In this document: positions 35,753 to 47,233 of the stretch, piece after piece
Layout of the letters: every line of letters starts with the position of its first letter
How positions within the stretch are numbered: position 1 is the stretch's first letter
Assembly: GCA_027946365.1 (NCBI GenBank)
Contig: JAPEUQ010000001.1
Location: 3,286,001-3,350,000 of the forward strand
Length of the DNA stretch: 64,000 nt
DNA from: Kalmusia sp. IMI 367209
Taxonomy: Eukaryota; Ascomycota; Dothideomycetes; Pleosporales; Didymosphaeriaceae
Direction: 5' to 3'
The notes under the pieces: generated by a model
Told to the model about the DNA's origin: nothing
What the model saw: the letters and a program-made list of their open reading frames with translations, nothing else
Databases searched by the model: none
Program-made: the position numbers and the translations under genes

Positions 35753-38064
35753 CTAGTTTCCGATCATAGCCTTTTGTAGCACATCATACATAGATTCAGT
35801 GCCATATGTTAATCCTTTTTGCAGTAGGTGTGCTCTAGTATCGTTCTTCAACAATAGCTCGACCCCAGAAGCCGTCGCAAAATCCGCCACGAACTCTGCA
35901 AGGCTTACATCACTCCCTCTACCACCAATGATACCTATAGCGGCGGGTAGGCGCTCCTCACGGTCTGTTATTCGAGACTTATATGCCGTGTGACCAGCTA
36001 GAATCTGTAAGCTGAGGTCCCAATGTTCTAGAAGAATGACATACCTGGTACGATAAGCTCGGGGCTTTGCGCATATGGAGAGATGTTGTAGAAGAAGAAT
36101 CCAACGCCAGTGAACTTCTGCGCAGAGTCGCGATACCGATCGCGATAGTCTGGCTCTCCCTGGCTCCACGGAAGGACAAGTAGAGTGTCCAAACAACTAT
36201 CGTCAGCTGGAGGGATGATATGTTTCTCGTACCAGTCTCTGAATATCCGCCAAGCTTCCAAGGCTGCTTCCTGTCGGTCGGGCATAAGTGTAGTGGGAAG
36301 GTAGTCTCTAATTTAGAATGAACATATTGTCGATGCCAACGAATCACAAACCATACCTTTTGAATTGTAATTGTGGATTGAGAACAGGTCGATGATGGTA
36401 TGTATTCTCGTACTCACTCAAGAATCCTTGGAAGAAGCCGTTCCATTGGTCGGGATTGGCCACCCATTCGAAGACGTGCTCTACAAAGTCTTTTAGCTTT
36501 TGGTTAATGTCCAGTGGATTCGTTTTCTGCCAAATTTGTTCAAGATCAATCGGTGTTCTTTGAATGCCTAGGAACAATTCTAATTTCCTGATATACGCAT
36601 CGAACACCGCTTGACTCTCTTCGTGTTGCACTGGCCAATAATCGCTTGGATACAGAATCTTAGAAGGTCTCTGAATGGAATTAGTCGATATTAAAAGTGC
36701 GAAATAGTCATGCGTTTTTACCTTTGTACACTTGGGCTGGTCCTGCGTAGCGTATAGTGCTCGCGCAATTGTAGCAAAGGACGATGCGTCTCTAGCAAAG
36801 GCTCCTACAGTGTCGAAGTATCTCCTCATAGTTAAATTGTGATGTCGAGTTGAGAAAGACATTGAAGACGTACGGACTATAGGGGATGATACCCTCAAAA
36901 CTTGCTCTGCCCAGAGATGGTCGCATGCCATATATACCTTGCGCCGCGGCCGGAGATCTGATACTACCCAATGCTACTAGACTTATTAGTTTACTCAAGA
37001 GCGAAGCATGTGCCTCTCAGCTTACTGTCAGTGCCGAGGGCATAGTCCAGCCAACCATAAGCCGCAACAGAAGCCGCGCTTCCAGCACTGCTCCCGCTAG
37101 TAGTTTGGTAGCCATCTGCTCTGGGATTGAAAGGCGCATGGTAGTCGACCCAATCGCAGGTAGGCCATTCGGAATCTGCAAACTGCGTAGTTTTCACTTT
37201 TCCCACCACGACAAAGCCAAGCTCAAGTAACCTCTGTATTATCGCAGCATTGGACTTCCTCTGCTCATAGAGCTGCACGTATGCCCGCGAAGACGCTCCA
37301 GTCTTGAGTCCAGCAAGGTCTATGATATCTTTGACCGCGATGCGCGTCCCCGCGTTTGGCCGTTCGGGTGTTTTTGGAAAGTGAAGCCTGGACGGAACGG
37401 GGACCGCAAGCGCAGTTGGATACTGCTCACCATAGGCGGAAGCATCAACTGCTTTGTAACTATCGCAAGTCAGAAATATACTATTTCGCGGGATTCAAGT
37501 AGGCTGTACTGATATGACTCCTCCGCAGGGACGGTGCCCACCACGAAAGCCCCTATGGTATCAGGATACAACCTATATGCTGGATACAATCTTCCCATGT
37601 GTAAGAAGTAAGGGCCTTCGCCTCGTGGCTTTAAACGATCTCGCTGCAAAAAATGTGTCTGTTCTATTCCCCATTTGGCACATAGATCTTGAACTTCCAA
37701 ATCGACTACATGCCTTTCACTCGAGTAGGTGAATACTACAGTGGCTAGAAAGGCGTTGCTCCAGACGTCATCGTTCTTCGTGAACCTTGAGATCTCTCTA
37801 TCTAGCCATGGGGCTGTTAATCGCTCTTCCTCTGGGATGTTGAACACTGTAGCGGGCTGGGCTACATGTGGACCTTGGATCTCGATGGTAGTCTAGTGCT
37901 CTTAGTATTGTAAAGGGGAGGTATGTAACGCTTACCTCCGGTGTTTGGTGCATATAATAAGCCACCCCTTGAAGGCGAATCACTATGGAAAAAGATACAG
38001 CATCCATAGCTACACATGGAACGAGCAGAAGACGCAACGCTAGTATCCGAAATACCATGAGCAT
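35753..38064 (-). CDS. Secreted amidase-signature enzyme (655 aa, 8 exons)
   Basis: The model is complement(join(35753..35997,36045..36307,36357..36670,36722..36821,36874..36973,37026..37459,37510..37892,37936..38064)), 1968 nt in frame. A hydrophobic N-terminus ([16 protein letters not shown]) suggests a signal peptide. The first ~200 residues form the extra domain seen in long fungal amidases. The amidase core then shows [12 protein letters not shown] (Lys ~214), [12 protein letters not shown] (cis-Ser ~294-295) and [13 protein letters not shown] (nucleophile Ser ~319), so the Ser-cisSer-Lys triad is complete. It hydrolyses an amide bond; the substrate is unknown. Introns are 43-52 bp. Two splice choices (37460-37509 and 36974-37025) were made because they restore the motifs [11 protein letters not shown] and GTDTLGS. 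Intact. Confidence 0.87.
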
Positions 38065-39471
38065 CGTCGCTGCGCCGTGGGACAAACTATATCATCTGCG
38101 TTATCCTCGTGTGTGTGGCGATACCGTGCCCCTTGCGAATAGCAGTTCTGGGTGGGCTGAAGGGCAGGTAGGCTGGGGTCGAGGACTATCCGCTAATTTG
38201 CTGCAACGGAATCAATAAGAACAGATCGAATTTTATGAAATAAACACAAAACGCGGGGTAAATGTAATAACTGCCTAGTTATCGCTACACAAGGGCAACT
38301 GTGCATGTGCACAGCCCTGTTTGGAATTCTAGCGCACGGTACGGGCACACAATTGAAATAGTACACGAGTGATCGTTTCAAGAAAGCAGAGGGATATATA
38401 ACAATGTTTAAACATGCCTCTGAAGTCCACCGGGCTTAGTTGCAACAATGACGGGTTCAGTGTTTGACGTTGAGAAAGGCTACAAGGACGAATAATGCGG
38501 GCCATGCATAGACCACAGTATAAACTCACCCATATGCAAGACATCGACCGTCTTCTACATCAAGCCTCAGCCTCTTCACGATTAAGTCAAGCCGTACTTT
38601 TGAACGTTCTAGTTGAGCCCGAGTCCGATCCTACATAAATAAATGTTTACTATACTAGGATTGAAGTCACTATCGCCGCATCCGGGGTAGAGAGGACGCG
38701 TTTACGCTCGACACACACACGGCTTCCAAATTGGGAAGTTGTAGAGCTCGCTATCTTGCGAAGATTTTGCAGATTTCAAAGTCATCATTGAGAGATATTC
38801 CCCCAAAGTTTAGCGACTTTCAGCCAGCACCCTAGGAGTGGCTTCTCGCCCAGATCATGAGAGATGCGGAGCCGAATCGCGAGGAAGATTGGAAGAACAA
38901 ACTGCATGAAGCACAAACGCCGCGCCAGAAAATCAATGAGACTGGCGCTAATGGTAATGAGCAGGAAGACTATGATAGTCTGGTCGCATACTTCTACAGG
39001 TGAATGCATATGTTTCATAGGTAAATGTATATAATTTATAGGTACATTCTCTAGGTCAATTCCTATATCCTATAAGTGAATGCATATAATGATATAGGTA
39101 AGTATATAAAAGCTGACCAAAGAGGAGATCTTGTCCTAACAAAACAGCGATTTCACTTGCGTATCCACTGAGCGAATTTGTGCATGCTTCGTTCTTTTTG
39201 CCATATCTCTATTACCGCCACGCACGAGCGGACAACGCTTAGGTTACTTGATTGAGTGAAGGGATGGATGGTAGATAAAAATCACGACCGAAAAGGAAAG
39301 TTGCATAATCTTAAGAATGGTAGTATTCAATTACTGAAGAGTATATCTGGCTCAGACCAAGGGTATCATTGTCCCATGAAGTTACCAAACGCCTATTTCT
39401 CTATGTTACAACGGAACGACTTTTTGTGCTTTTCGTCGTGCCCAGCGGTTTACGTCTGTCCGTGGCACCTC
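38065..39471. other. Intergenic, AT-rich, with a 21-bp tandem repeat
   Basis: No gene recognised. The only structured element is the tandem array at 38998-39111. Confidence 0.45.
38998..39111 (+). repeat. Degenerate 21-bp tandem repeat (about six units)
   Basis: Units start with aggtgaatgcatat..., aggtaaatgtatat..., aggtacattctct (short), aggtcaattcctat..., aagtgaatgcatat... and aggtaagtatat. Start points are about 38998, 39019, 39040, 39053, 39074 and 39096. Most units are 21-22 bp and begin AGGT, ending in AT-rich sequence. Confidence 0.75.
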
Positions 39472-40431
39472 TTAGTCCCCATCACCAAATCCAAAGAATG
39501 CATCGTCGAACTGCGTTGCTTCCGGGTTTTCATAGTCGAGACCGAACAGATCGTCAAGATCGTCGGTAGGCATGGTATCGAGGTTCAGATCGTCGGTGCT
39601 CGTGGTCTGTTGAACAGCGGTGTCCTCCTGTGGCTTCGTTGCTGGTACATCCATGCTAGGCATATCGGGCATGGCGAAGTCGAGGTCGAGATTGGCGGAT
39701 TCATTGTTCTGGCCCGAGTTGTCGTCTGTACTGTCCTTTGCGAAATCTTCGAGGCCGCGCAAGAGTGAGGGCTGGTCGTCAAGCGTGAAGTTGAGGTCTG
39801 CGCCCACGGTGTCCAAGTTCAGATCGTCATTTGCGCCGTCGCCCGAGGTGTCCATGGCGCCATCGCCGAAGATTGCGTCGAAGTCGAACTCGCTTTCCTG
39901 GGCTGTATGCGGGTTGTCGGCGTTCTCCATGGGCACGTCTGCGGGAGGCGGAGAGGCTTTCTGGGCGGCGGTCTCTTTTATGTGGAGCGCCGTGTCTGCT
40001 GCAACCGGCTCCGCAGGCTCGGTTTTTGCTGGCGGAGGGGAGGCCGGCTTAGGGGGTGCTGGCGATTCCTCCTTCTTCAGTGGGACGTTCTTCTTCGCGG
40101 ATGACTCGGCGGCCAGTCGCGCCTTCTCTGCCGCCTTCTCTTTCACCGCCGCTTCCTTCTGCTTCCGGTCGGCCCTCAGCAGGGCGAGGTCCCGCCGCAG
40201 CACGGCCTGGGCCAACCGTATCTCGTTCTCGAGCTCATCGAGCGAGTCCTGGAAGCGCTCGTTGGCGGCGGAGACGGCGCGCTTGAGGGTGAATTGCATG
40301 CGGGCGGCCTCGGCGGGCTGGCGGGCGGTCTTCATGTAGCGGCCGCTGGATATGAGCTGCCCTTGTCAGTGCGGGCAGCGAGCGTGTGCGCGGGGCGCGT
40401 TACATACGACCAGGTTCATCATGGCCTGCAT
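39472..40431 (-). CDS. Coiled-coil protein with acidic C-terminus (start uncertain, 2 or more exons)
   Basis: The supported part is complement(join(39472..40356,40408..40431)), intron 51 bp; the first in-frame ATG in the upstream exon gives MQAMMNLV followed by LISSGRYMKTARQPAEAARM. A predicted coiled coil follows (AANERFQDSLDELENEIRLA to about KQKEAAVKEKAAEKARLAAE), then a Pro-rich linker and repeated acidic Asp/Asn motifs (DDLNLDTVGADLNF, TDDLDDLFGLDYEN). The shape recalls transcription co-regulators such as Mediator tail subunits with an acidic activation tail, but I cannot name the family. The frame continues upstream of the ATG through a Gln/Pro-rich stretch without another ATG, so a 5' exon is probably missing. 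Confidence 0.65.
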
Positions 40432-41494
40432 GTTGTCGAGCGGCGGCTGTGCAGGCTTCTGCGGCTCCTGCTGCTGCTGCGCTTGGGAGGGCGCGGCGGC
40501 GCTGGCTATGGCGGGCGACGGGGTGCGGGCGTGGTAGATGGTGGATGGTGGATGGTGGATGGTGGTTGGTGGTGTTTGGCGCGGAGGGTTTAGTTGAGCC
40601 GCGGTGGGCTGGTGGGCTGGTGGGCTGGCTGCTGCCGACGCGCCGTGACAGCTCGCCAGCTCGACAAGCTTCCCACACACGGGTTGCAGGGGAGGGTCCC
40701 AGGCTAAAATTGCGCATCGAGCTAACTAAGCGCACCCGGTATCCAAACCCTCGATTGAGCCAGCCTGATACCGGAAACACGTCACGTAAGGCTGCGCCGT
40801 TTAGTGCCGTCCCAGCAGCAGTGCCAGTTGCTGCATCGCTCCGCGAGTCGTCGCGTGCGTCGGGCGTGCGCTGATCGTCGCATTCTCCAGCGCAGAGACG
40901 CCCACAATGCACACAATGCCCACAAATGCCCACAATGCCCTCGACGCCTGCACTGACCCTTGCCCAGGCGCTGCTGCTGGGCCGCCCGCCCATGCTTCCC
41001 TGCACCGTGGGCTCCATCTGCGCGCCGCGTAAAATACCGTTCTAAGGCTGCAACGGGCCGTACGGGTTAGCGCTGGCCGTCCACCCTAAAGAATCGCAGA
41101 CTTCGTCCTCTCCCTCTCCCTCTCCTCACCCCACAGTGGACCAAGCCTGATCAAGTCTCATCGTCCTTTGGCGTCGGTGTGTCGCTTCTTGTCTTCTACG
41201 CCCCTTTCCTTGTTCCCTTTCCCTTTCCTTCCGCATTCTTCGAGTCTGTCGTCGGTCGCGCTCCCCCAGTCGCGCTTACTTTCCTTGCCGCCTGAGTGTC
41301 AAGCCCGCCTTCCCCGCCGCGCACCTTTCACCCACTTCCGTCGCGTGTCTCTTGGGCCCAAGTCTCGTCGCCCTGCTGCTTGCTCGCACCTGGCCAAGTT
41401 TTCTCTCTTCGGTCCTGCTCCCAAGCCTGGTTGCCACTCCTCCTTAAGCCGTCTCGTCTCCTGCTGCCCATAGAAAAATAAATCCTATCCTGCC
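40432..41494. promoter_or_regulatory. Divergent promoter region with short tandem repeats and CT tracts
   Basis: The stretch separates the coiled-coil gene from the Pub1-like gene. It holds three short arrays: ggatggt units near 40540-40570, gtgggctg units near 40606-40630, and cccacaatg-type units near 40900-40940. It also has pyrimidine-rich tracts at 41106-41135 and around 41205-41230. CT tracts before the start codon are common in strongly expressed filamentous fungal genes (general knowledge). The 5' exon of the coiled-coil gene may also lie here. Confidence 0.45.
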
Positions 41495-43227
41495 ATGGCC
41501 GACTCTGCGACCTCTCAAGCACAGATGCCTCCACCCTCCACCGCCGGCGCCCCTGGCTACGACGGGGGCGCTCAGGGCCAGCCCCAGCAGCACATGCCCC
41601 CGCCGCCGCTCGCGCCCGTCATCATCCCCCAGAACACGAACCCCATCCCCACCGCCATCAGCTCTCCGATGAGCGCAAACGTCATGTCGCCCACCAGCGG
41701 AGGGCCCGGTTACGTCCCGCGTCGCGCCGCTCCCGAACCGAACAAACGCGCCTTGTATGTGGGAGGGCTGGATCCTCGAGTCACCGAGGATGTGCTGCGT
41801 CAGATCTTCGAGACGACCGGCCACGTCCAGAGTGTGAAAATCATTCCGGACAAGAACGTTAGTGTAATGGCTTCCCTTCACCATGCGGTTGCCCCGGCCA
41901 CGTGCCGGTTAGCGCTGCACTCACTGACATGACCCCATAGGCGCTGGATACTAATTTGGCACAGTTCAACACCAAAGGCTTCAATTACGGCTTTGTTGAA
42001 TTCGACGACCCCGCTGCAGCCGAACGCGCCATGCAGACGCTCAACGGCCGCCGCGTGCACAACAACGTACGTGCACACGATTCTGGCTGCGCCGTGCCTG
42101 CCTCGTGCTGACCTGTGGCAGGAAATCCGCGTCAACTGGGCCTACCAGTCCAACAATACGGCCAAGGAAGACACGTCGAACCACTTCCACATCTTCGTCG
42201 GTGATCTGTCCAACGAGGTCAACGATGAGGTTCTCCTTCAAGCTTTCTCAACCTTTGGTCCAGTTTCCGAGGCGCGCGTTATGTGGGACATGAAGACGGG
42301 CAGGTCGCGTGGTTACGGTTTCGTCGCCTTCCGCGACCGCGCCGATGCGGAGAGGGCGCTCAGCTCCATGGACGGCGAATGGCTTGGTTCTCGCGCGATT
42401 CGCTGCAACTGGGCGAACCAAAAGGGCCAGCCATCCATCTCCCAGCAGCAAGCCATGGCATCCATGGGCATGACACCGACGACGCCGTTCGGACATCACC
42501 ACTTCCCCACGCACGGCGTCCAAAGTTACGACATGGTCGTGCAGCAGACGCCGCAATGGCAGACAACCTGCTATGTCGGCAACCTCACTCCTTACACCTC
42601 TCAGTCGGATCTGGTGCCTCTGTTCCAGAACTTTGGCTACGTGACAGAAACCCGCTTCCAGTCCGACCGAGGCTTCGCTTTCATCAAGATGGACACTCAC
42701 GAGAACGCTGCCATGGCCATCTGCCAGCTCAACGGCTACAACGTCAACGGCCGGCCTCTCAAGTGTAGCGTAGGTTCTTTTATTTCCCTTCCTTCCTAGT
42801 CTCTTTGTCATTTAGCTCACATTTTCCTCTTTAGTGGGGCAAGGATCGTCCTCCAACAGGCCAATTTGATGGCTACTCACCCCAGGCGGGTCCCAACTCT
42901 GCCTATCCCCAGACACCAAGCCAGTACTTCCCCCAGTATGGCGCGGGACCAGGGGGTCCTATGTCACCCCAAGGTGAGCGGCACCGGAGGAAGTTACGCT
43001 ATCGCAATGCACAATCTAATGCTCGGGCAGGTCCCAGCCCCGGCGGACAGCCCTTCGCCCAAAACCAAGCTGGTTTTGGCGGACCTGGCATGGCACAGCC
43101 TTATCAGCAGATGCCCGGTAGCGCTGGCGGATACAACGCCGGTCGCGGCGGTCAACCCCAGCAGCAATGGGGCCAGCCCCAGCAAGGCAACTTCAACCAA
43201 AACGGCTTCGGCGGCTACCAGGGCTAA
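41495..43227 (+). CDS. PUB1: Pub1/TIA-1-like RNA-binding protein with three RRMs (482 aa, 5 exons)
   Basis: The model is join(41495..41857,41965..42066,42122..42769,42835..42973,43031..43227), 1449 nt in frame. A Pro/Gln-rich head is followed by RRM1 (~85-165; RNP2 ALYVGGL, RNP1 NYGFVEF), RRM2 (~176-253; IFVGDL, RGYGFVAF) and RRM3 (~303-373; CYVGNL, RGFAFIKM). A Gly/Gln/Asn-rich tail ends it, a composition typical of stress-granule proteins. Pub1/TIA-1 proteins bind U- and AU-rich mRNA elements and influence mRNA stability and splicing. Intron 1 (41858-41964) has branch-like CTAAT 13 bases before the acceptor. Using the earlier AG would insert eight residues into RRM1, so the later one is chosen. 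Confidence 0.92.
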
Positions 43228-44317
43228 CGAGCCCGTGGCTCCCATACATTCCTCTCTCGTGTGCGCTGTTTTATCTTTACGACATGCCTGGTTGTCTAAA
43301 TTGGCGCTACTTGGATAGCACCCCTATTTCCACCCATTTTGGACTTTTATCCTTCCATTCACTCATGTCTCCACGGGCTCATGTTATGCAAATTCTGTTG
43401 TCGGTTCCATCAAAACAGCTCTGTCTAGTTAGCGGGAGGATCTTGGGTGTCATTATGCCGTTTTGACAGGCCTATGGTTTGGGTTATGTTGGGCGTACGA
43501 GTTACCCATATTTGTACGTTTTCTGTCTGGTCTGTCTCCGCATGGGCGGGTTTACACTGGTGAGCGTGTTGTGTGGATTTCAATTTCTTAATGAATCTCC
43601 TAGCCTGCGCGTTGCATCTTCTCTTCTATTCACCTTACCTATCTGTTTTGACCATTTAGGCCTTTCGTATGATGACGATCGATGAAAAGAGTAGCGGTTT
43701 TCCTCTGTGTTTTTTGTTGTTGCGTCGTGTTGTTGGCGTCCGGGCGGCATACCCCCAAAGGCTGTTTACAAGGCTGTTCTCATGATGCATGCATCTCCTC
43801 TCTGAATGTCTCCTTTGGATGTGTTGGCGATAGAGGTCGGCCTCAAAAGTTTGTTGTACGTCGAGAATGAATCCGTCTTCTGTTGGAACATTAGTAATCT
43901 AGCATAATCGTGTTAGAGCCATTGCATCAAGTGTGGATAGACAACTACAATGCAAATAATGCTCGGTACTCCTTGGTTCCTCGGTGTGGGGAGTAATGAT
44001 GCTGAGCGCCTAAGTGAGATTCGAGCATCGACTCAGACGCTCAGGTTACACAGCATTTCCATCAATGTCAATTGCAGGCTTTGGAGTCAATCTCTCTGTC
44101 ATGACGGCTTCCCAAATCTCGCGCGAGGAGAAAGACGTAATATCTTGGATCAGATCGCTAACACGTGACTGTCCCCACCAGGAAGCTCGGACGCGCCACG
44201 CTTCTTCGCGTCTTAACGCGTCAGTAGGCCAAAGTTCATCATTGACCTATGCGCATGCCGTTCCCTTGATCCAAACCACTGTTGCTTTCCTTTGTTACTA
44301 CCGTGCTAGCTTGCTGT
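43228..44317. other. 3' region of the Pub1-like gene and PIF1 promoter
   Basis: T-rich sequence with many short frames and no family resemblance, consistent with a long 3' UTR followed by the promoter of the helicase gene. Nothing else seen. Confidence 0.45.
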
Positions 44318-46935
44318 ATGCTGGCCGCCCTTCGTCGCCTGGGCGCGTCTCTCCGAGTTACCACCGTGAAGGCGTCGCTGCCATCGCACCTTCCCTACCG
44401 ACCCGCATCCGCAACCCGATTTCAAAAACGATCCTTGCCCTTCGGGTACCTCGCTGCTCGACCACACTCCACCGCCGAGAGCATGTTTAAGCAGGCGGTC
44501 AAAAACCATAACGTAGCGACGCCGGGACAGACGGTGGGAGTTGGCGCCGCGGCACAGAAACAACAAAACCTAGTGGGGGCGTTCAAGAGCTCGCAGGGTG
44601 CGCAGAGGTCGAATGCAGCGCGTCCGCTGTCGACGCTGTCTGGAAATGTCTCGAAGCATAACCCCGAGAGGCGGAGCTCTGGCCAATCGCATGGAATCAA
44701 GAGGACTTCGAGTGGCCTGGCGAAAGCATTGGGTTCACAAGAGGACGCCTTCAGCTACCCCTTCCTCAACATATCCGATTTCAGCGACGACATTCCTTCC
44801 TCCTTCCACAACCCCACGACCGGCCAATCAGCACCTTTATCGAGTGTGTTATTCGATGAGAACGACTTCGACTCCGATATTGATCTAGACGTTGAGGACC
44901 CGGCCACGAAGAGTGTTGTACAGTATCCCACCCTTCCGCGCGTTGGCACCGTAGACTCCGGCTATCAATCTACGGCAGCTCAGACGACAGACCCCAAACA
45001 CGAGCTGAGGAGCAGTCAGCCAATACCATGGTCGTCCTCCCCACCCGAGCACTTCAAGACGCCTCAGAAGCCTCAGCAAGCACCTGAGGCTACGAAACGT
45101 CGGACCTTACCTTGGTTACAAAAGTCAAGTCAGGTCAAGGCTGAACGTATCGAGGAAGAGACAGAGCAGCTGGAATCAAGCAGACCGAACAAGCGGAGGT
45201 CAATAGAAGCCGCTGTAACGGCGACGCCGGTACCGAGGCCAACCAGACCTGAATATCCTTGGAATACCACGCAAAGTGCTATCAAGCAGCAACAGAAGAC
45301 CTTGCGAGAAGCGAATAAGAAAGGAGTCACTGCTAAGATCAACGACGGCGACGCAGCGGACGTGAAGGCGGCAATAAGAAAGAAAAAGAAGGCTACAGTT
45401 CATCGGATTTTTCTTAGTGAAGAGCAACAAAATGTGCTCAGTCTCGTTGTCGAGAACAAGAAGAGTGTTTTCTTCACAGGCTCAGCAGGTACGAAATATA
45501 TCCAACCATCGCTCGTTTTCGCTAATTGTGGCAAGGTACTGGTAAATCCGTTCTCCTCCGCGAGATCATCGCCGCATTACGGAGGAAGTTTGTTCGCGAA
45601 CCCGATCGAGTAGCTGTGACAGCGTCGACCGGCCTGGCAGCTTGTAACATCGGAGGTGTCACACTACACAGCTTCTCAGGAATTGGCCTGGGCAAGGAGC
45701 CTGCAGAAGACCTCATCAAGAGAATTCGCCGCAATGCAAAGGCGAAGCAGAGATGGATGCGCACCAAGGTTTTAATCATCGATGAAGTATCCATGGTGGA
45801 CGGGGACATGTTCGACAAGCTGGAGCAGATTGCGCGGACAATTCGCAACAACGGCAGACCATTTGGTGGAATACAACTTATTATTACCGGTGACTTTTTC
45901 CAGCTTCCACCTGTGCCCGAGGGTGGACGTATGGCCAGGTTCGCCTTTGATGCCGGAACTTGGACTACATCCATCGAACACACTATCGGCCTACACCACG
46001 TTTTCCGTCAGAAAGACCCGGTTTTTGCGGGAATGCTGAATGAGATGCGCGAGGGCAAATTGTCACCTGCATCTGTTGCTCAATTCCGGAAGCTTGACAG
46101 ACCGCTCCCCGCTAGCGATGATAACATCGAAGCTACAGAGCTCTTTCCGACCCGAACAGAAGTTGAGCGCGCCAACCAACTTCGAATGAACCAACTGCAG
46201 GGCCAAATCTACGAATTTGAAGCGAAAGATGGTGGGACAGCAACCACTAAAGAACAACGAGATCAACTCCTCAAAGGTTGCATGGTTCCGCCGACTATCT
46301 ATCTCAAGAAAGGCGCGCAAGTCATGCTCGTCAAGAATATGGATGACACACTCGTAAACGGCTCCCTAGGCAAAGTCACGGGTTTCATGACGGAGCAGAT
46401 GTTCGCCTACTACAAAGAGAACGAGGACGTCTTCCTCGAAGGCGCAGAGAAATCGTCAGACCTCGAAGCGCTCACCAAGCTCAAGGAGAAAACACTAGGC
46501 ATCAACACGCAGCAACTCTACCCCGTCGTCCGCTTCGCCATCTCCGACGGCACAACGCGCGACCTCCTCTGCAAGCGCGAGTCTTGGAAAATAGAACTGC
46601 CCAACGGCGAGGTGCAGGCGAGCCGCGACCAGATCCCGCTCATCTTGGCGTGGGCGCTGTCGATTCACAAGGCGCAGGGCCAGACGCTGGAGCGCGTGAG
46701 GGTCGATCTGGGGAAGGTGTTTGAGAAGGGACAGGCGTACGTGGCGCTCTCGCGTGCGACGAGCATGGCGGGCTTGCAGGTGATGCGATTCGATCAACGC
46801 AAGGTCATGGCGCATGAGAAGGTGCGGAGCTTCTACAGTAGCCTGAGCTCGGCGGAGCAGCTGGAGACTAAGGCGAAAAAGGGGGGCATCGAAAAGCACC
46901 TCAAGGTGACGAAGCGGCAAGTCGATGGGGCGTGA
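44318..46935 (+). CDS. PIF1: PIF1-family DNA helicase (856 aa, 2 exons)
   Basis: The model is join(44318..45488,45536..46935), intron 47 bp, 2571 nt in frame. The N-terminus is Arg/Ser-rich without acids (MLAALRRLGASLRVTTVKAS), a likely mitochondrial presequence. A disordered region follows. The helicase core has Walker A GSAGTGKSVLL (residues ~388-398, split by the intron), Walker B VLIIDEVSMVDGD, motif GDFFQLPPV and the C-terminal RecA2 motifs VMLVKNMDDTLVNGSLGKV and SIHKAQGQTLERV, VALSRATS. Pif1 is a 5'-3' helicase that works on mitochondrial DNA, telomeres and G-quadruplexes. A second in-frame ATG near 44482 could give a nuclear form, as known in yeast Pif1. The gene converges on the SurE-like gene, 298 bp between stops. 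Confidence 0.93.
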
Positions 46936-47233
46936 GGTCCTTTTGGATTAAGGAAAGGGGACAATATCTTATGATTTGCATTGCGTGGCGTAATTGTGTT
47001 TTAGCATTTTGCCCGCCTACAGCGAGTGGAGTTCAGGATCACATTAGCTTTTTCCACACGGAGATTTGGACAGCGGGGAGATGTGCACTTTGGACATTGC
47101 AAAGGTGTCGCTAGAGATGGATATTATATACGTATCGTGTACGTATATTACATTCGTTCGTCTCTCATCATACTCATGAATGTGTCGTGCGGGTAAATCG
47201 TGCCTCGTCTATACATAACGCCAACCTTTTTTT

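Noticed and set aside
39620..40339. 239-residue plus-strand frame
   Set aside because: Mirror image of the coiled-coil gene; Ser/Ala-rich composition reflects its acidic codons read backwards.
42248..42811. 187-residue minus-strand frame
   Set aside because: Lies wholly opposite the RRM exons of the Pub1-like gene and shows no protein-like features.
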